Part shown: piece after piece, positions 46,360-58,500 of the stretch
Layout of the letters: every line of letters begins with the position of its first letter
Numbering within the stretch: position 1 is the stretch's first letter
Origin: Ehretia macrophylla
Taxonomy: Eukaryota; Streptophyta; Magnoliopsida; Boraginales; Ehretiaceae
DNA: 64,000 nucleotides
Direction of reading: 5' to 3'
Assembly: GCA_037974665.1 (NCBI GenBank)
Contig: CM075765.1
Location: 4,531,501 to 4,595,500 of the forward strand
Notes under the pieces: model-generated
What the model saw: the letters and a program-made list of their open reading frames with translations, nothing else
What the model was told of the DNA's origin: nothing
Databases searched by the model: none
Program-made: the position numbers and the translations under genes

Positions 46360-48168
46360 TGTTGGCCTTAGGCCTAATGCATGATTTTAATGATAACAAA
46401 TATGGTTATTTGGTTATGTCAAGTGTGATTGATCAAATGTGTTTATATTGTTAAATTCATACTCGTAACTCATGTGGATAAATTATATACATTTGTTTGA
46501 GTCAAATATTTATTGGTGGCATAACTTGCTTGGAAAATAAAATTTTATTAATCGTATGAAGAATACAAGTACAATTGAATTTGTCAAGTATGTGAAATCA
46601 AATGTCTATATTTATAAATACACACTTGTTGGATTTTTTGGATTATATTGTCCTAATGAATTTTATGAGCCAAAATATGCTATGAATTCTTGGTGGAAGA
46701 AAATCTTGCAAGAAAAGAAAAGTGAGATTAAAAAAAATACAAGATCGAGAAAATGCAAATTTAGTCATCCATTGAAGAATGCAATGATCAAGATCACCAC
46801 AAGCATGAACCAATGAAGTTTTGAATAATTAAAGAAGTGAAGATACTGAAGATCAAGACTTGAAGACTTGAAGAAAGTGTGGTGACATAAGGCAAAGACG
46901 TGGCGACATAAGGGGTACCAGCATGAATATTGTCCTTTGCATTGGATTTGCACTTGTGTGGCTTAAGATCTTGGTAATCTCTTAAAATATTATTTAAGTC
47001 TTTCCTCAAGAGGTCTTTGAGGTCAAAATATTTTTTGAAGAATTGTTCTTAAAAAGTCCAAATATTTTTATCTTCAAAAGATTGATTCTCGGGTGAAAAT
47101 TGGTTTTAAATTCTTGGATTGTAAAAATCAATTTTAATCTTTTCTCAAGAGTTTAGAAAATTCTTTGGTATGTTTAAAAGGTTGTAAAATCTTTTGAAGA
47201 AGTGTTCTTGAGGTGTCCAAATGTTTTACCTTCAAAAGATTGGATTTCAGATGATTTTTTTCACCAAAATGGCTATTCTGAAAAATCTGTAGGACGAGGT
47301 CCTCATCCTGCAACCTTATCTTGCAACCTAATCCTGTAACCTCATCCAGCAAAGGTAGAATGTGCCAGATGAATGTACCGGAAGAGCCCCTCATCCGGCA
47401 AGCTTGACCGGCAGTGGCAAAATTTTAAAAAAAATAGTCGTTGAAGTGTCGTTGAAATATTTTCTATTTATATTAAAACTCACCCATTTCATCCTATAAC
47501 TCTTCCACACAAATTTCGTTGATACTAAGCTTATATTGTTGATTCAAAACATCAAATTATACAGAACTTGAGCTTATACTTACAAATCTATTGAGCATTC
47601 AAGAGCTTTATTTGTATTATTTTACTCATTGAGGAATGAAAGCCTTGTACTCATATCTTTACAGATTTGTCTTGGTTGTAAGCTCTCTAGAGCTAGACAT
47701 TGAAAGATTCATAGTTTAGAGGGAGAGGTCGAGATCTTCTTTGTGGACTCAACGAAAGGAATGGATCTTGTACATCCTTTGTAGATTCAAAGAAGGAAAG
47801 AAAGTAGGTTGGATCTTCACCTACATTTGAAGAAGCTTGGTTGCTCTTGTGAATTCAAGAGTGGGTTTGCTCTTGTGGATTTAAGAGTGGTTTGTAAGAG
47901 TTGGTTTGTGCTTTACCAACTAGTGAAGAAACACCTCTAATGGAGTTCGTAGAAAATCCTAAGGGAAAAAACCTTAGGTGGCGTAGCAAACCACCCTAAA
48001 ATTGTCGGCTTCATCACTATTTTCTTCACTCCTTACTCTTTACTTTATTGCATATATTGTGTTTGATATATTGCTTGATAGACCTAACTAGTTGCAATAT
48101 CTTTTGAAAAAGTAGTATTATTACCTCTATATCCTAATTTCCCTCTCTTAGGATAACTTGGGCTAACA
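46360..48168 (+). repeat. Element E 3' LTR
   Basis: TGTTGGCC to GGCTAACA, 1809 bp, directly after GAGGGAGAT. Homologous to 35843-37243. Confidence 0.78.
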
Positions 48169-48806
48169 AAGGGTCATTCCTGCTTGCAAAAGTTAACAGT
48201 ATACTAAGCGTGCATCTCCTAAATTTTATCTCTCCATGGTAAAAGAGGGTCATTACTAAAGAAGAAGCCCCGAGTTAGGTGATTGTTAAATTTACTAGGA
48301 CGCTCTGTTGTTGGAACAAATTAGGATTGTTCCTACTATTTTGCATCAGGCTCTAATTCTGACTCGTCTATATCTTCAAAAATTGGATCTTATTAAGGGG
48401 ATTCCGCCATAAAGATAGGTAAGCAGTAGTTGTTGTATTCTGAATTTTCTGATTCTACGCTTTTCTCTTGCACAATCTAACTTGGTTTGGCATCTTTCAT
48501 AGCCTCTACACCTGCCATTTATTGTAAGAAGATGATGAGAGGATTGGATGGCTCGACCATAAATTGATTGAGGTCTTTCTTATCTCTGATTTGGGCCTCC
48601 TTTAAGCCAGAAGTGACTTTTCATGAGAATTCTTTATTTGGCTTCAACTGCTTTTTCTTTGATATTTCTCTTATTTCTTCCAAATATTTTTGGGAATAAA
48701 AGATTTCAAGTCAAAAGGATTTTTTTGCAATGAGAAGAAAGATAGGGGTTGAGAGTATGATGGTAAAAGAGGCAAATATAGTATCAGGAATTATGTAAAT
48801 AGCTTG
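48169..48806 (-). pseudogene. Possible retroelement coding remnant, same block as 51257-54760
   Basis: The - strand gives short charged stretches (for example KEAQIRDKKDLNQFMVEPSNP) broken by stops. Its position, immediately on the other side of a solo LTR with a clean TSD, shows that it was contiguous with 51257-51498. It belongs to the decayed element described at 53337-54760. I cannot assign a domain. Confidence 0.35.
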
Positions 48807-51251
48807 TGTCACGCCCCAACTCGACCCCACCTACGATCAGTCAGGACGCAACGGAATTTCGGCGGCATAACGACAGTAAACAGATTTCCGAGGTTCTAAA
48901 CCAACCTCATAAAACATCATACATCCCGTAATTCCTCAATATAAACAACAACATTCAACACAACCATATTATACAATAAAACATCCTCGTTATACGCCTC
49001 CGTTCCAACATGACATACAATACCTCAACTTCATCATACATTTCAAAAGTAAGTTGAGACACAACTACAATTTAACCATAGACAAAAGGAAACCGCTAAG
49101 TTAACATCATTTGGTTCATCATCTTTTCAATATCTATTACATTAAGAACCGTAAAGCATATAAAGTCTATTAAACTAATATACAAGACATTTAACAATAT
49201 AAAGTCATGGATAAGACTCGGGAACATATGACTCATCCACAAAAGGCACATTTTCCACATTCTCCTCTTCAGGAGGCACGTACCCGTAATCTTGTGAAAG
49301 TACACCTGAAACATGCATTAATAGAGAGTGAGCTTATATACATAAGCCCAGTGAGGATCCGATAGATCTCGACAGTATTCACTACGCTCCTTGGATTTAG
49401 TCCTTTGAGCAAGTAAACACACAACAACAATAATAACATAAATAAAGCTATCATCACATAACTATATGACCATTCAATAAGGATACTCTATTTGGTGTAG
49501 CTCCAAACGCCATCACGATCTCAACCGTTCTTCTTATAACTCCCCATTACTCACGCACCCGAGGTACCTCACTATCCCCTTCCCTCCATGACATCTCCGT
49601 CATGCGAGCTGGGGGTAGCCTATGGCAGTCATGCCGGTTTCAACCCGACAGCCCGACGCTGCCCGAGAGGTGGCACACACATACCAAGGCTCCATATTCA
49701 TCAATCATCATGCAAGCATAAATCGATCAATCAATTGGGAGATCAGCAACAAGAGTGCCCGATTCCCGCATTCAATAATAATCAATCAATAACATCAATA
49801 TAACATCAATATAACATCAATATTAAATTAAACATCAAACAACGTAGTTAGATGACAAAGTAGGCCATCTAACCGGACATGCATAATATTCATAATTAAA
49901 CTCTAAAATTACTCAACAACGACTCACCATTCATCACTCGAACACTACCCAACCATCTAAGGCATCGTTCAAGAAATTAAAGAATGACAACCTAACTTCT
50001 AAAATTCATAACTTACAATCTACTAATCCAAACATTGCCAAATCAGTTCCTATCACTCACCCATTCAACCTACTACATTAGCCCTCTCGGAAATCCACCA
50101 TAACACCTCCAAAACATGCCCGATAACCCTAAAACCCTATGACGTCATGGCTGGATTTTCCGGATTTCCACACAAACAATGTAATCGAAAATTCGGCATT
50201 ACAACAGCGCTAACACGTAATTATCAAGTATTTAGAAATCGACGGCAATCGATTTCGAGCAACGCAACTCAATTAAATCAACTTTGAACATTTTAATCAA
50301 AATTAAATACCCGGAAAATAAAAATTATGCTACATCCGACAGAAACTCGTAGTATTAGTATATAATGATCCCTAGCATGCAAGGAGCAATAATCTATCAT
50401 CAGATTTCAATTCTAACGGTTCAATCTTCATTTATACGCAAAAACACAAAAATGACATTTTGAGATCTAGAATTTTTCTCTCACCTTAGATGCGATATAA
50501 GCCTAGGAATGCGTGCAATGCGTGCCCAACAAGCAGAATCCAAGTCGGTGCGAAGTTCTACGGACAAAAACTAGGTTTTTCTTTGAAAAATTGGATTGAA
50601 AGCTTAAGTTTTTCTCTTCTCTTTTCTCTCCTCAACCTCTCGGCAATGTGTGTGTGTGTGATGGTGTTTTTGTGTTGTGTGAGTGTGTGTAGGTGACAAT
50701 AGCTTATAAGGTCAATTTTTTTAATTAAAGTCAAAGTTATTTTAATAGGCATTTTTGTATTTTTAATGACTTTAATTGCATTTTAGTGATCACCAAGTTA
50801 AAATTAATTATGCAACCCCCAAGATATCTCAAGTGAGTTATTTTTAGGTGACAAGAAGTTTTACATTCAAAGAATTCCACCCGAGTCGGCTTAAAACTCG
50901 ATTTTCGCAAAAGTCGGTGTAAAAACCCTAATAAATTCTTAAGCCGATTTTAAAACCGTTTTCATCAAACACAGGTCTATTAAAGTCCGTGGACTAGGTC
51001 TAGAAGGGTTAAAAAGACCAGTTTCAAAATTATAGCGGACGTGTTTCGAAAACACTATTCACTGAAAATCGACGATAAAATTTCTGACTCCGTTTTTGAT
51101 GAAAATTTCATGAATGCACATTTAGCACGTATTAGAAGTATTGAAATCAAAATTATAACTTTCTAGGTCCTATAGCACATAAACAGATCATATGCACGCA
51201 AAACGAGGTAAAACACGTAAAACGAGATAAGCAAGAAAGTGGGGTTTCACA
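48807..51251 (-). repeat. Solo LTR I, same family as element C
   Basis: TGTCACGCC to GTTTCACA, 2445 bp, flanked by a perfect duplication gcttg (48802-48806 and 51252-51256). It is nearly identical to C's LTRs in reverse orientation, including the same short frames and the splice-like sites (49306 and 50484), but has more differences from C than C's two LTRs have from each other. No internal domain, so it arose by LTR-LTR recombination. Confidence 0.95.
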
Positions 51252-51256
51252 GCTTG

Positions 51257-51498
51257 GAATGAATTGAAGTTTTATACTGTGGCTGGTGCTGAAGCAAGTA
51301 TAATTGTACTTTGAGTGATCTCAATTCTGATTCCTTTTGCATCAAAAGGGGAGAGATCATAGAAGAGTTTGTGGCTACCTGGATTAGCTCTTGATGTATC
51401 ATTATGATCTTTTGTTGGAGCTCACTCACTGCCATTTCGAGAACAATCATCCTCTAAGTGTACTGTTCTTGTGTATCTATAATCCTTTTTAGCATGGT
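51257..51498 (-). pseudogene. Coiled-coil-rich remnant of a pararetrovirus-like polyprotein
   Basis: A - strand frame (51247-51450) encodes an alpha-helical, leucine- and glutamine-rich stretch (VSELQQKIIMIHQELIQ, then LMQKESELRSLKVQL) of the coiled-coil kind found near capsid regions of plant retroelements and pararetroviruses. It is cut on both sides by solo LTRs with clean TSDs. Confidence 0.45.
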
Positions 51499-51503
51499 GT
51501 TCT

Positions 51504-53331
51504 TGAAGGATGTGGATTCCAAGGCATCTAGAATTTAATTTTAGTTTACACGTGGAATCTATAAACAATAAACATCATCCATATAATCCACGCCAGGAAC
51601 ACATGTAATCATGCATAAACATCCCACTAAAATCAATAACAAGTGCTAATAAGTAAAGATTGTGCTTAATACCTTTAGTGTTGGCTTGTATACACAACAC
51701 ACACACGAGTTATGTCTGGAATATGCCTGGAAAATTCCTCCAAGTCGTGAGAAGTCCTCCAAGGCACGAGCACTCCGAATCTTCTCCCCTATTCCAACTC
51801 CTTTGCAAATGGCAATGAAAAATTGTAGGACTTTTCGTCTCTGCCTTTCTTACTAACTATGGGCGTGTATTATATGTGTGTGTATATAGAGTGTGGCTTG
51901 TAGAATAGTGTAAGAAGTCCATCTATTTATAGATACTAGTTAGGTGATAAGAGTAAAGTGTCCTAGTTAGATTAGATAACTACCTCTTGATTTTCTTATC
52001 AATTATCTTGGAAATAATTCACATTATCTCTTAATTACTAAGATAAAGATAATTATCTCTTCCAACAAACTTTATCCACACGCCTACACAAGTCTTTCAC
52101 ACGGAAGAGTGTGTTTGGCATACGCCATCTGGATATGCCACGAAAAGACAAACATTCTTGTCCTAAACAATGTTTCTTGTCCTAATGTCCTGGTTTTTCC
52201 AAATTGAGCTGTTTGTTCCCAAATAAGAAACCATACTCAATTTACACATACGTGACAAAATAAGAAAGTTGCAGTTCGCCCTATAGGGAAAATGGCTAGG
52301 AGAGGGACTCGAAGACATAATTGTTGTGGCTTCAAAATGACCAAAACGCCCTTGCTAGACACTAGCAGTATTTGGACCATTTTAACCTTAACTCATTCCA
52401 CTAAAGAGTTAGGGTTGCACTCCCGGCAACTAATAAACTTCCTTAGGAGGTTTTGTCTTTGCCCTACTAAGTATAAATAACCGAAATGCCCTTTTATGTT
52501 TTATCTGTAATCAAGAGCAGGTCCTGCATCAGTACTATCATCATGTCTTCGATTACAACTAAACTTTGGACCTTTATCGTTCCTATAATCATCGGTCAGA
52601 TACAATTCCCTTATTTTCGGGAGCACCGCAAGTCCAATATCTAATATAGCCATAGTTATATTACTAAGCGCTTAGATTCCGACGATCATATAGATAACTC
52701 CAAGCAAATAGTTCGCTATCAATTCAGATAGTCATCCAGTCATCACTCATATGCACGCCATCTAATGGATCTAGTCCATGTACACAAAACACAGAGCTGT
52801 TGACCCTCTACATAGGATCTCACCCATAGTGAATCAAAGCACATGTCTTAAGCTCCGCTGACACATCCACATATGATCATGATGCAGAGCTTTAGTCACT
52901 TAGTAGCATAATATACTTTTAGTTCTTTGACAATGATAGTAATATCATTGAGATAGTATCTACTTAAGTCCCATTCAATGCACCATAATGCACTAATAAG
53001 AGTGTCCAGTAAGCCCCTCTAATGACCAAGGTAAGTCACCCTACCAAATAGGAGACCTCTCATTATAACCTTACCATAGTGAAGTGCCCAGTCTCACTAT
53101 TCGGTTATGAACATATAGTTTTGACACAAGCCTCACAACATAGACCTTTCTGAGCGGATCACCATACACCAGTACTATTCACTCGTATCATAGAGCCTTT
53201 TGCATACAAATATATATCAAATAAAGAGATAATATAAAATGTTCATAATGATGCACTTATTGTATATAACTGTATATATTCACTTGTAGATGTCTTAGTA
53301 CATAGTGGTATTTAAGGCATCAATTCCAACA
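51504..53331 (-). repeat. Solo LTR J, copia type
   Basis: TGAAGGATG to TTCCAACA, 1828 bp, flanked by gttct (51499-51503 and 53332-53336). It is related to element F's LTR and has the same 5' terminus as the solo LTR at 22719. On the - strand it begins TGTTGGAATTGATGCC. No internal domain. Confidence 0.85.
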
Positions 53332-53336
53332 GTTCT

Positions 53337-54760
53337 AAGCTACAATATTTTCGGATTTCTAGTTGAAGGTTGCTTCTGCTTCAAAAATCTGATTTGTCGA
53401 TCCATCAGAATTCCTTGTCATGGGATTTTTTACTTTCCACGAGTGCTTAGTCCTCTCCTTTTGATTATTCAATTCTAGGGGAGGTAAATCTGCCTCGTAG
53501 GATGGAGAACTTTGAAGCATGTTGCATTCTAGAATAAAACTATCCCTGCCAGTGGGTTCAATATTTTCTTGAGATGTAGATTTCCCTATCGTTCTGTAAA
53601 TGACGTAATAATTGAACTTTCCTGAGGTTCTCCAAGTATCCTACTTCTGGGTTGCCAACTTCATACATTTCTTTCAAAATATGTTGAGAATATTTTTTAT
53701 TTTGATTCTTTTTCTTCTCATCCCTTTCTTTGTCTTCCTCGATTGTACTTCATTCGCGGTGACCACATTTGTAAAATGGGTCAAAAGCGTTTTGTCCTTC
53801 TTCGTTGATGGCCACATAGCTTGGGTTTCCTTGAGCGTTGAAAGAGTGGATAAGGATCTGCACTTCTATGTCTTTGACCTGATTGAGTTCGGTGCAGAAT
53901 TGAGGAGGTGATGGCCTTGCCTTTTCTTGCCTTCTGAAGATTATTTCTACTGATCCATTTTTCTTCCTGATCATTGTAGAGTCAGTTGACTGAATAGGCG
54001 TGTTGCTCTCATGGTTCTTTTGGTAGTTTGTGACCCATGATTCTGGAAGCATCTCGTTAAGCTTTTCTTTGGAGATTTTCCTTCGAATGTATGTACATGA
54101 CGAACTTTGATTTGACTCTATGTGAATGAATAGTATATCCACCTGTATCTCTTGGCAAACTGAGGTCCATGGCATGATTTTGGATTTTGTATCCCATTTG
54201 GTAGGGTAGTAAAGTAGGACCAGTCATATGAGCACCTGTTATTTGTAGTTGGATTTAAAAGTTGTGAGTTATGAATGGATTTTCAAGTGGAAGGTTGTAA
54301 TTTGGAAAGAGAATGAGTAGAATTGTGCCAGCATTTAGGGTAGTTTGAACTATGTCTATGCATGCATAATTGAACTATTGGTATCTAGTATCGAGGAGTG
54401 CAATCCTGCCAACGACGTGAAGGCCCTTTCTTACGTAAAGTGTTAGCGCAAGTCTCAAGGCTTCAAAGTAGAGGTGTGTATAGCCTTGCATCTTCCACTA
54501 CCGAATAACTTCTTCTTGGAATAGTAGTAGAACCATTTTTTTAGATTCTATTGCTGGACTTCGATATTGTTCCAATGAGGATGCGAATATCACTTCCTTG
54601 ACATTTGAATTTTTTGGGCCAAAAACATGCTTTAAGAACTTTGTCATTGGGCTGTTTGGTTTGATAAAGGCTCTATAAGGATTTAGGAAATGGATTTTTG
54701 TAATAGCAACTTTGCTATCACCGACAAAATATTCTTTTCATACGAATGATCAACTTTTGA
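53337..54760 (-). pseudogene. Pararetrovirus (Caulimoviridae)-like or related retroelement remnant with movement-protein-like region
   Basis: Read on the - strand from 54760 downwards, a broken frame has the pattern of a plant viral movement-protein domain: a block on heritable conserved residues LALTLYVRKGL, IALLDTRYQ, then TTLNAGTILL and PNYNLPLENP, and QITGA. It runs into a 141-codon open frame (54175-53750) with RRKISKEKLNEMLPESWV and a basic, Ser/Pro-rich linker. Below 53750 further broken frames are rich in Lys, Asn and Ser. Stops and frame changes are numerous, so no functional protein is made. Order and content fit an endogenous caulimovirid or a movement-protein-bearing retroelement; RT was not found. 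Family assignment is from recall of motifs only. Confidence 0.5.
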
Positions 54761-55590
54761 AGAGTTAGATTTCCTTAATTTCCATGTGTCTTGGAGTTGC
54801 CAAATATAGAATCGTAATACAACTAGAAGTCTAAGGACTTTCTATTTTGGTAGTTATAGAATCTTATTGGAGCAAATTTGGCATGTTGGCACAAAGAGAT
54901 GAGCTAGGCATGTCAAAGAGAATGAGAGATGTGTGGAAGGAGTTTAAGGGCTTTAGAAGTCTAAGAAAAGGGATAAGGAAGAACAAGTAAAGTCCTAGAT
55001 TCATTGAAGTGTCTAGGTATAATCCTGACAGGATTATGGCACTTATCATTTTCCTTTTTGGTTTCTACTTCATCCCTTTTATGACATCTGTATAAGGAGC
55101 TCTTTCCTATAGATCTATGAGTCTCTCACACATCCAAAAGGGCAAGAGAAGAAAAATTAGCTTTGCTTGGGCCGGTTCTGAGGATATACCCTAGCTTTTC
55201 ATTGGTTTTTCCCAAGAGCCTTTATCCTATCGTGCGCGCATCCTCAAGCAATTGGGGCCATCAGGCCAAGCCAAGTCAGAAAGGCTTTGACAACTCAAGG
55301 GCAATAAGCTTAAAGAAAGACAAGTGAGGGGAAAATGGGGCAGCCTTAGGCCCGATCATCTAATTCGCTCCAATAAACAAACATGGTTCTGCAGTCAAAG
55401 CAACTTCGTCACTTTCATGTACCCATCGAACGGCAGCCCTTTCGGGGGTACAGTTCATCAACAGTCTCAAGGCATACAACCCAAACAGTGGTAGAACTTA
55501 TTTCTTTAATGTTTCTCTTTTCTCTTGGCATAAGAGAGTTTTTTATGCGAATGATCTACAGATTGGCAACCACAAAGCATACTTCTCTAA
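54761..55590. other. No gene recognised
   Basis: Possibly the upstream part of the pararetrovirus-like locus: on the + strand CTATAAGGAGCTC-type sequence near 55090 and purine-rich text, but no protein or terminal repeat that I can identify. Short frames here (for example 55383-55628) have no recognisable features. Confidence 0.4.
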
Positions 55591-58500
55591 CAGCTTGTTT
55601 GGATTCAAGGGGAAAGTTTAATAAATGAGAGGAAATGAGAGAATCATAAAGGAAAGGAGAGAGAGGGAGAGAGAAAGAGGATTAAATCATGTTTGGATTG
55701 AATAATTTTATAAATATCATAAAGGAGTACGAGTTTCTTTTGTTTGGATTAGAAAAAAAATGAAAGAGAGGAATAAATTCATATGTAAAAATACTTTTAT
55801 ATCTTTTTCTTATTTTATATAGAACTTTCATGAATATAAATACATAAAGCAGAACATATACATAAAAATCAACTAAAGCCACTTAGCAACACATTCTAGA
55901 TAGGTGTATTACAAACACCAAACACATCACTAATGCTGTAAAGCCCCGCAAACATTCATACATTTATTTATATGAGTTTATAAGTATTCAATGTGCACTT
56001 GTATTATCTTACTTGCATTCACGAACTTCGATGTGCATTTACATCGGTTTACGTGCATTAAGTGTTTAGATAAATATCTTTTAATGCTCTGTATATTTTA
56101 ATTAATACTTAATGGGTGCAATAGAAAATAAGATAGGAATAAGATAGAAATAAGTAGGAAATTAAGTTAGAATCATAAGAATAAGATAGAATAACTTTCG
56201 GGGTAACTTTGCAAACATTAGAAAACTTTGGGGCCAAAGTGCAATTATCTAAACTTTGTCTTGGACACTAATTAAACTACTTAGGACTAGGATTAGCTTA
56301 TAAACTACACTTATAACAACGGCTATTGGAAGAAAAGAAAAGAGGAAAGATTTGCAAGCTAGAAAAACACATGGGGTCAAATAGCAAAACTTATAAACTT
56401 TTGGGGTCAACTTGCAATTATAAGAAATTATACTTGGACACCAATTAATTACCTTAAATCAAGAATTAACTTTCCAAAATCCCATTAGGACCCCAAGGCT
56501 ATAAGAATTTAGAAAAAAGAAGTCAATTGCAAAAGTCCTTTAAATGTTTAGGGTCAAATTGAAGACTTTGAAACTATTGGGGTCAAGTTGCAATTATGGG
56601 AACTACTTCTTGGGCACCAAGTTTAGTATTTTTAACTAGGGATCAAGTTTTTTAAATTACACAAGGAATCCCACGGTCAAACTAGAATAAGAAAAGGAGA
56701 AAACTTTGCAAAGTAGGAAAACAATTGGGATCAAAAATACAATTAGCAAAAAACCAAGCTTGGCCACCAAGTTTAAACATTAAATAAAACACCAAAGCTT
56801 CCCTTGGAAGCCTACCATGGCCGGCCACCATAAGCAAACAAGAGGAGCTTTTCTAGTCATTTTTCTTGCTAAATTGGTGAAGAACAATTGCATAGAAGGT
56901 GAATTCTAGGCTAGCCAAGTCATTTCCAACCATTTGCAAGGTCTTTTCTAGCTTTTTCATCCAAATCTTCAAGGTGAGGGTTTTACAAAACTTGAGATTG
57001 ATGAAATATAAATGCATATATATGATTTGTAATGATGGAATAATGATTTGCTAGACAAATAATGGGGTTAATGTGTTGGTAACATGATTATATATGCTCG
57101 TCTCAAAACTTGCCATTGAAGTTGCTTGAGAATTATTGAAGAGTTTTAATAGATTCTAGCCATGTAAATATGCTTAGATGATGTTTATAAATGTTACTAG
57201 AGGTTTCTAGAGCTTGTAGTAGGTGTTATAATGATTATAGAAGCTAAACATGCAAGATATACATAATAGCTTTTACTGGACAGTTTTGAGCAATCGGAAA
57301 TCTTGGTTCGTTTGAATGGCTAAATCACGTGGGAAAAATCTAGAACAAATCTATATTATTTTAGACTCATAGAGGAACAATTCTTGTGTTGAAAGTTTTT
57401 TGAGGAAAAATCATTTTCATTCTCAAAATAGCTCAATACAGTAGGGTTGAAGAATTTTGCTAAAATCTGGACAGGAAATCAAAATGTTGAGCTCTTGAGC
57501 TAATTTTAGACTCATAGAGGAACAAATGTGCTTGAAAAATTATGAAATTTTTGTAGTAGGTAGATTGGTCAATTTGAAACAAATGTTGTGTTGAGCACTT
57601 GAGCTAATTCCATCGTTTAGAATTTCTAAAAAATAGGAAATCAAAATGTAGCAAAACATTTTCCAGTCACTGGACAGATTTGCGCAACTGTGGTGTTTTG
57701 CTTATACCTTAAGTAATTTAGATCGGAATTGAGCTCCTCTTGATTCCAAGACAATCTAAACTAGAAGAGCTTTAATTCTATACCTAATTCAAGTAATTTA
57801 TAGTTTGGGAATGTAGAGAATTGAATTGGCAAAGTTAAGCTATTGCAGTAGCAAAATCTTTGTCTTAGGCTAGTAATTAGTTACAAATGTAAATTATTGT
57901 TGTTAAATGGCTAAGTTATTAGTTCCTATTATTATGTAATGATGTTAAATGACCTCTAGTTATGTTTGAATACTCATGGAAATCACTAATATGATTTAAC
58001 TACTTTATTTCCCATTGTTTACCCGATATGCTATAAATGTCAACTATGTGCTATTTGTGCACTCGATGCCAACTCGATTGCTGTAAATACTCATATTATG
58101 TGAACTTGAATTAGAAATGGTGTCAAAAGGGGTTGCAACCACCTGGTTTTGGCATAGTAGTGTACATACTACGCTGGACATCTTAGGGGTGTCGGTGATC
58201 TTATGTCTACCATGGTCTATATTCCACTCTTGCTTGGGGAAACCTCGATTTTCCTAGAGAGCTGGTCGTAGGAAAGAGTATTATCCGGAATACTCTATTT
58301 GGGGGAGATAAGGAAGGAGATGTTGAACATCTCAATCAACCAACCACCGCTTGAAATTGATTCGATTGGAAAGAGTAAGTTATTTCCTACTTAGTATTTG
58401 ATATATGACTTGTATATGTATACTTGAATTGGATCTTGATTGCAGATATTGCGTTCAAAATTTTACAAATGGTTTTCAAACAGGAAAATTGTATTCGAAA

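Larger units (their letters stand above)
35843..48168 (+). mobile_element. Element E: SIRE/Maximus-like Ty1/copia retrotransposon, decayed, with nested insertions
   Basis: The 5' LTR (35843-37243) and 3' LTR (46360-48168) start TGTT(A/G)GCCT and end CTAACA. They share blocks such as GATTCAAGAGT, AAGAGTTGGTTTGTGCTT and TAGTATTATTACCTCTATATCCTA. Gag remnants (about 37320-37950) and a GAG-pre-integrase block (44498-44833) mark copia order on the + strand. A long 3' non-coding region with AAAAAGGGGGAGA motifs (45664 and 45766 areas) precedes the LTR, as in SIRE-type elements. Flanks aaaag and aaggg are not a clean TSD. The 5' LTR is about 400 bp shorter. Elements F and G are nested inside. Confidence 0.75.

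Noticed and set aside
53612-53911. 99-codon + strand frame with a hydrophobic stretch
   Set aside because: Antisense to the pararetrovirus-like frame and covers its stops; no membrane-protein family recognised.
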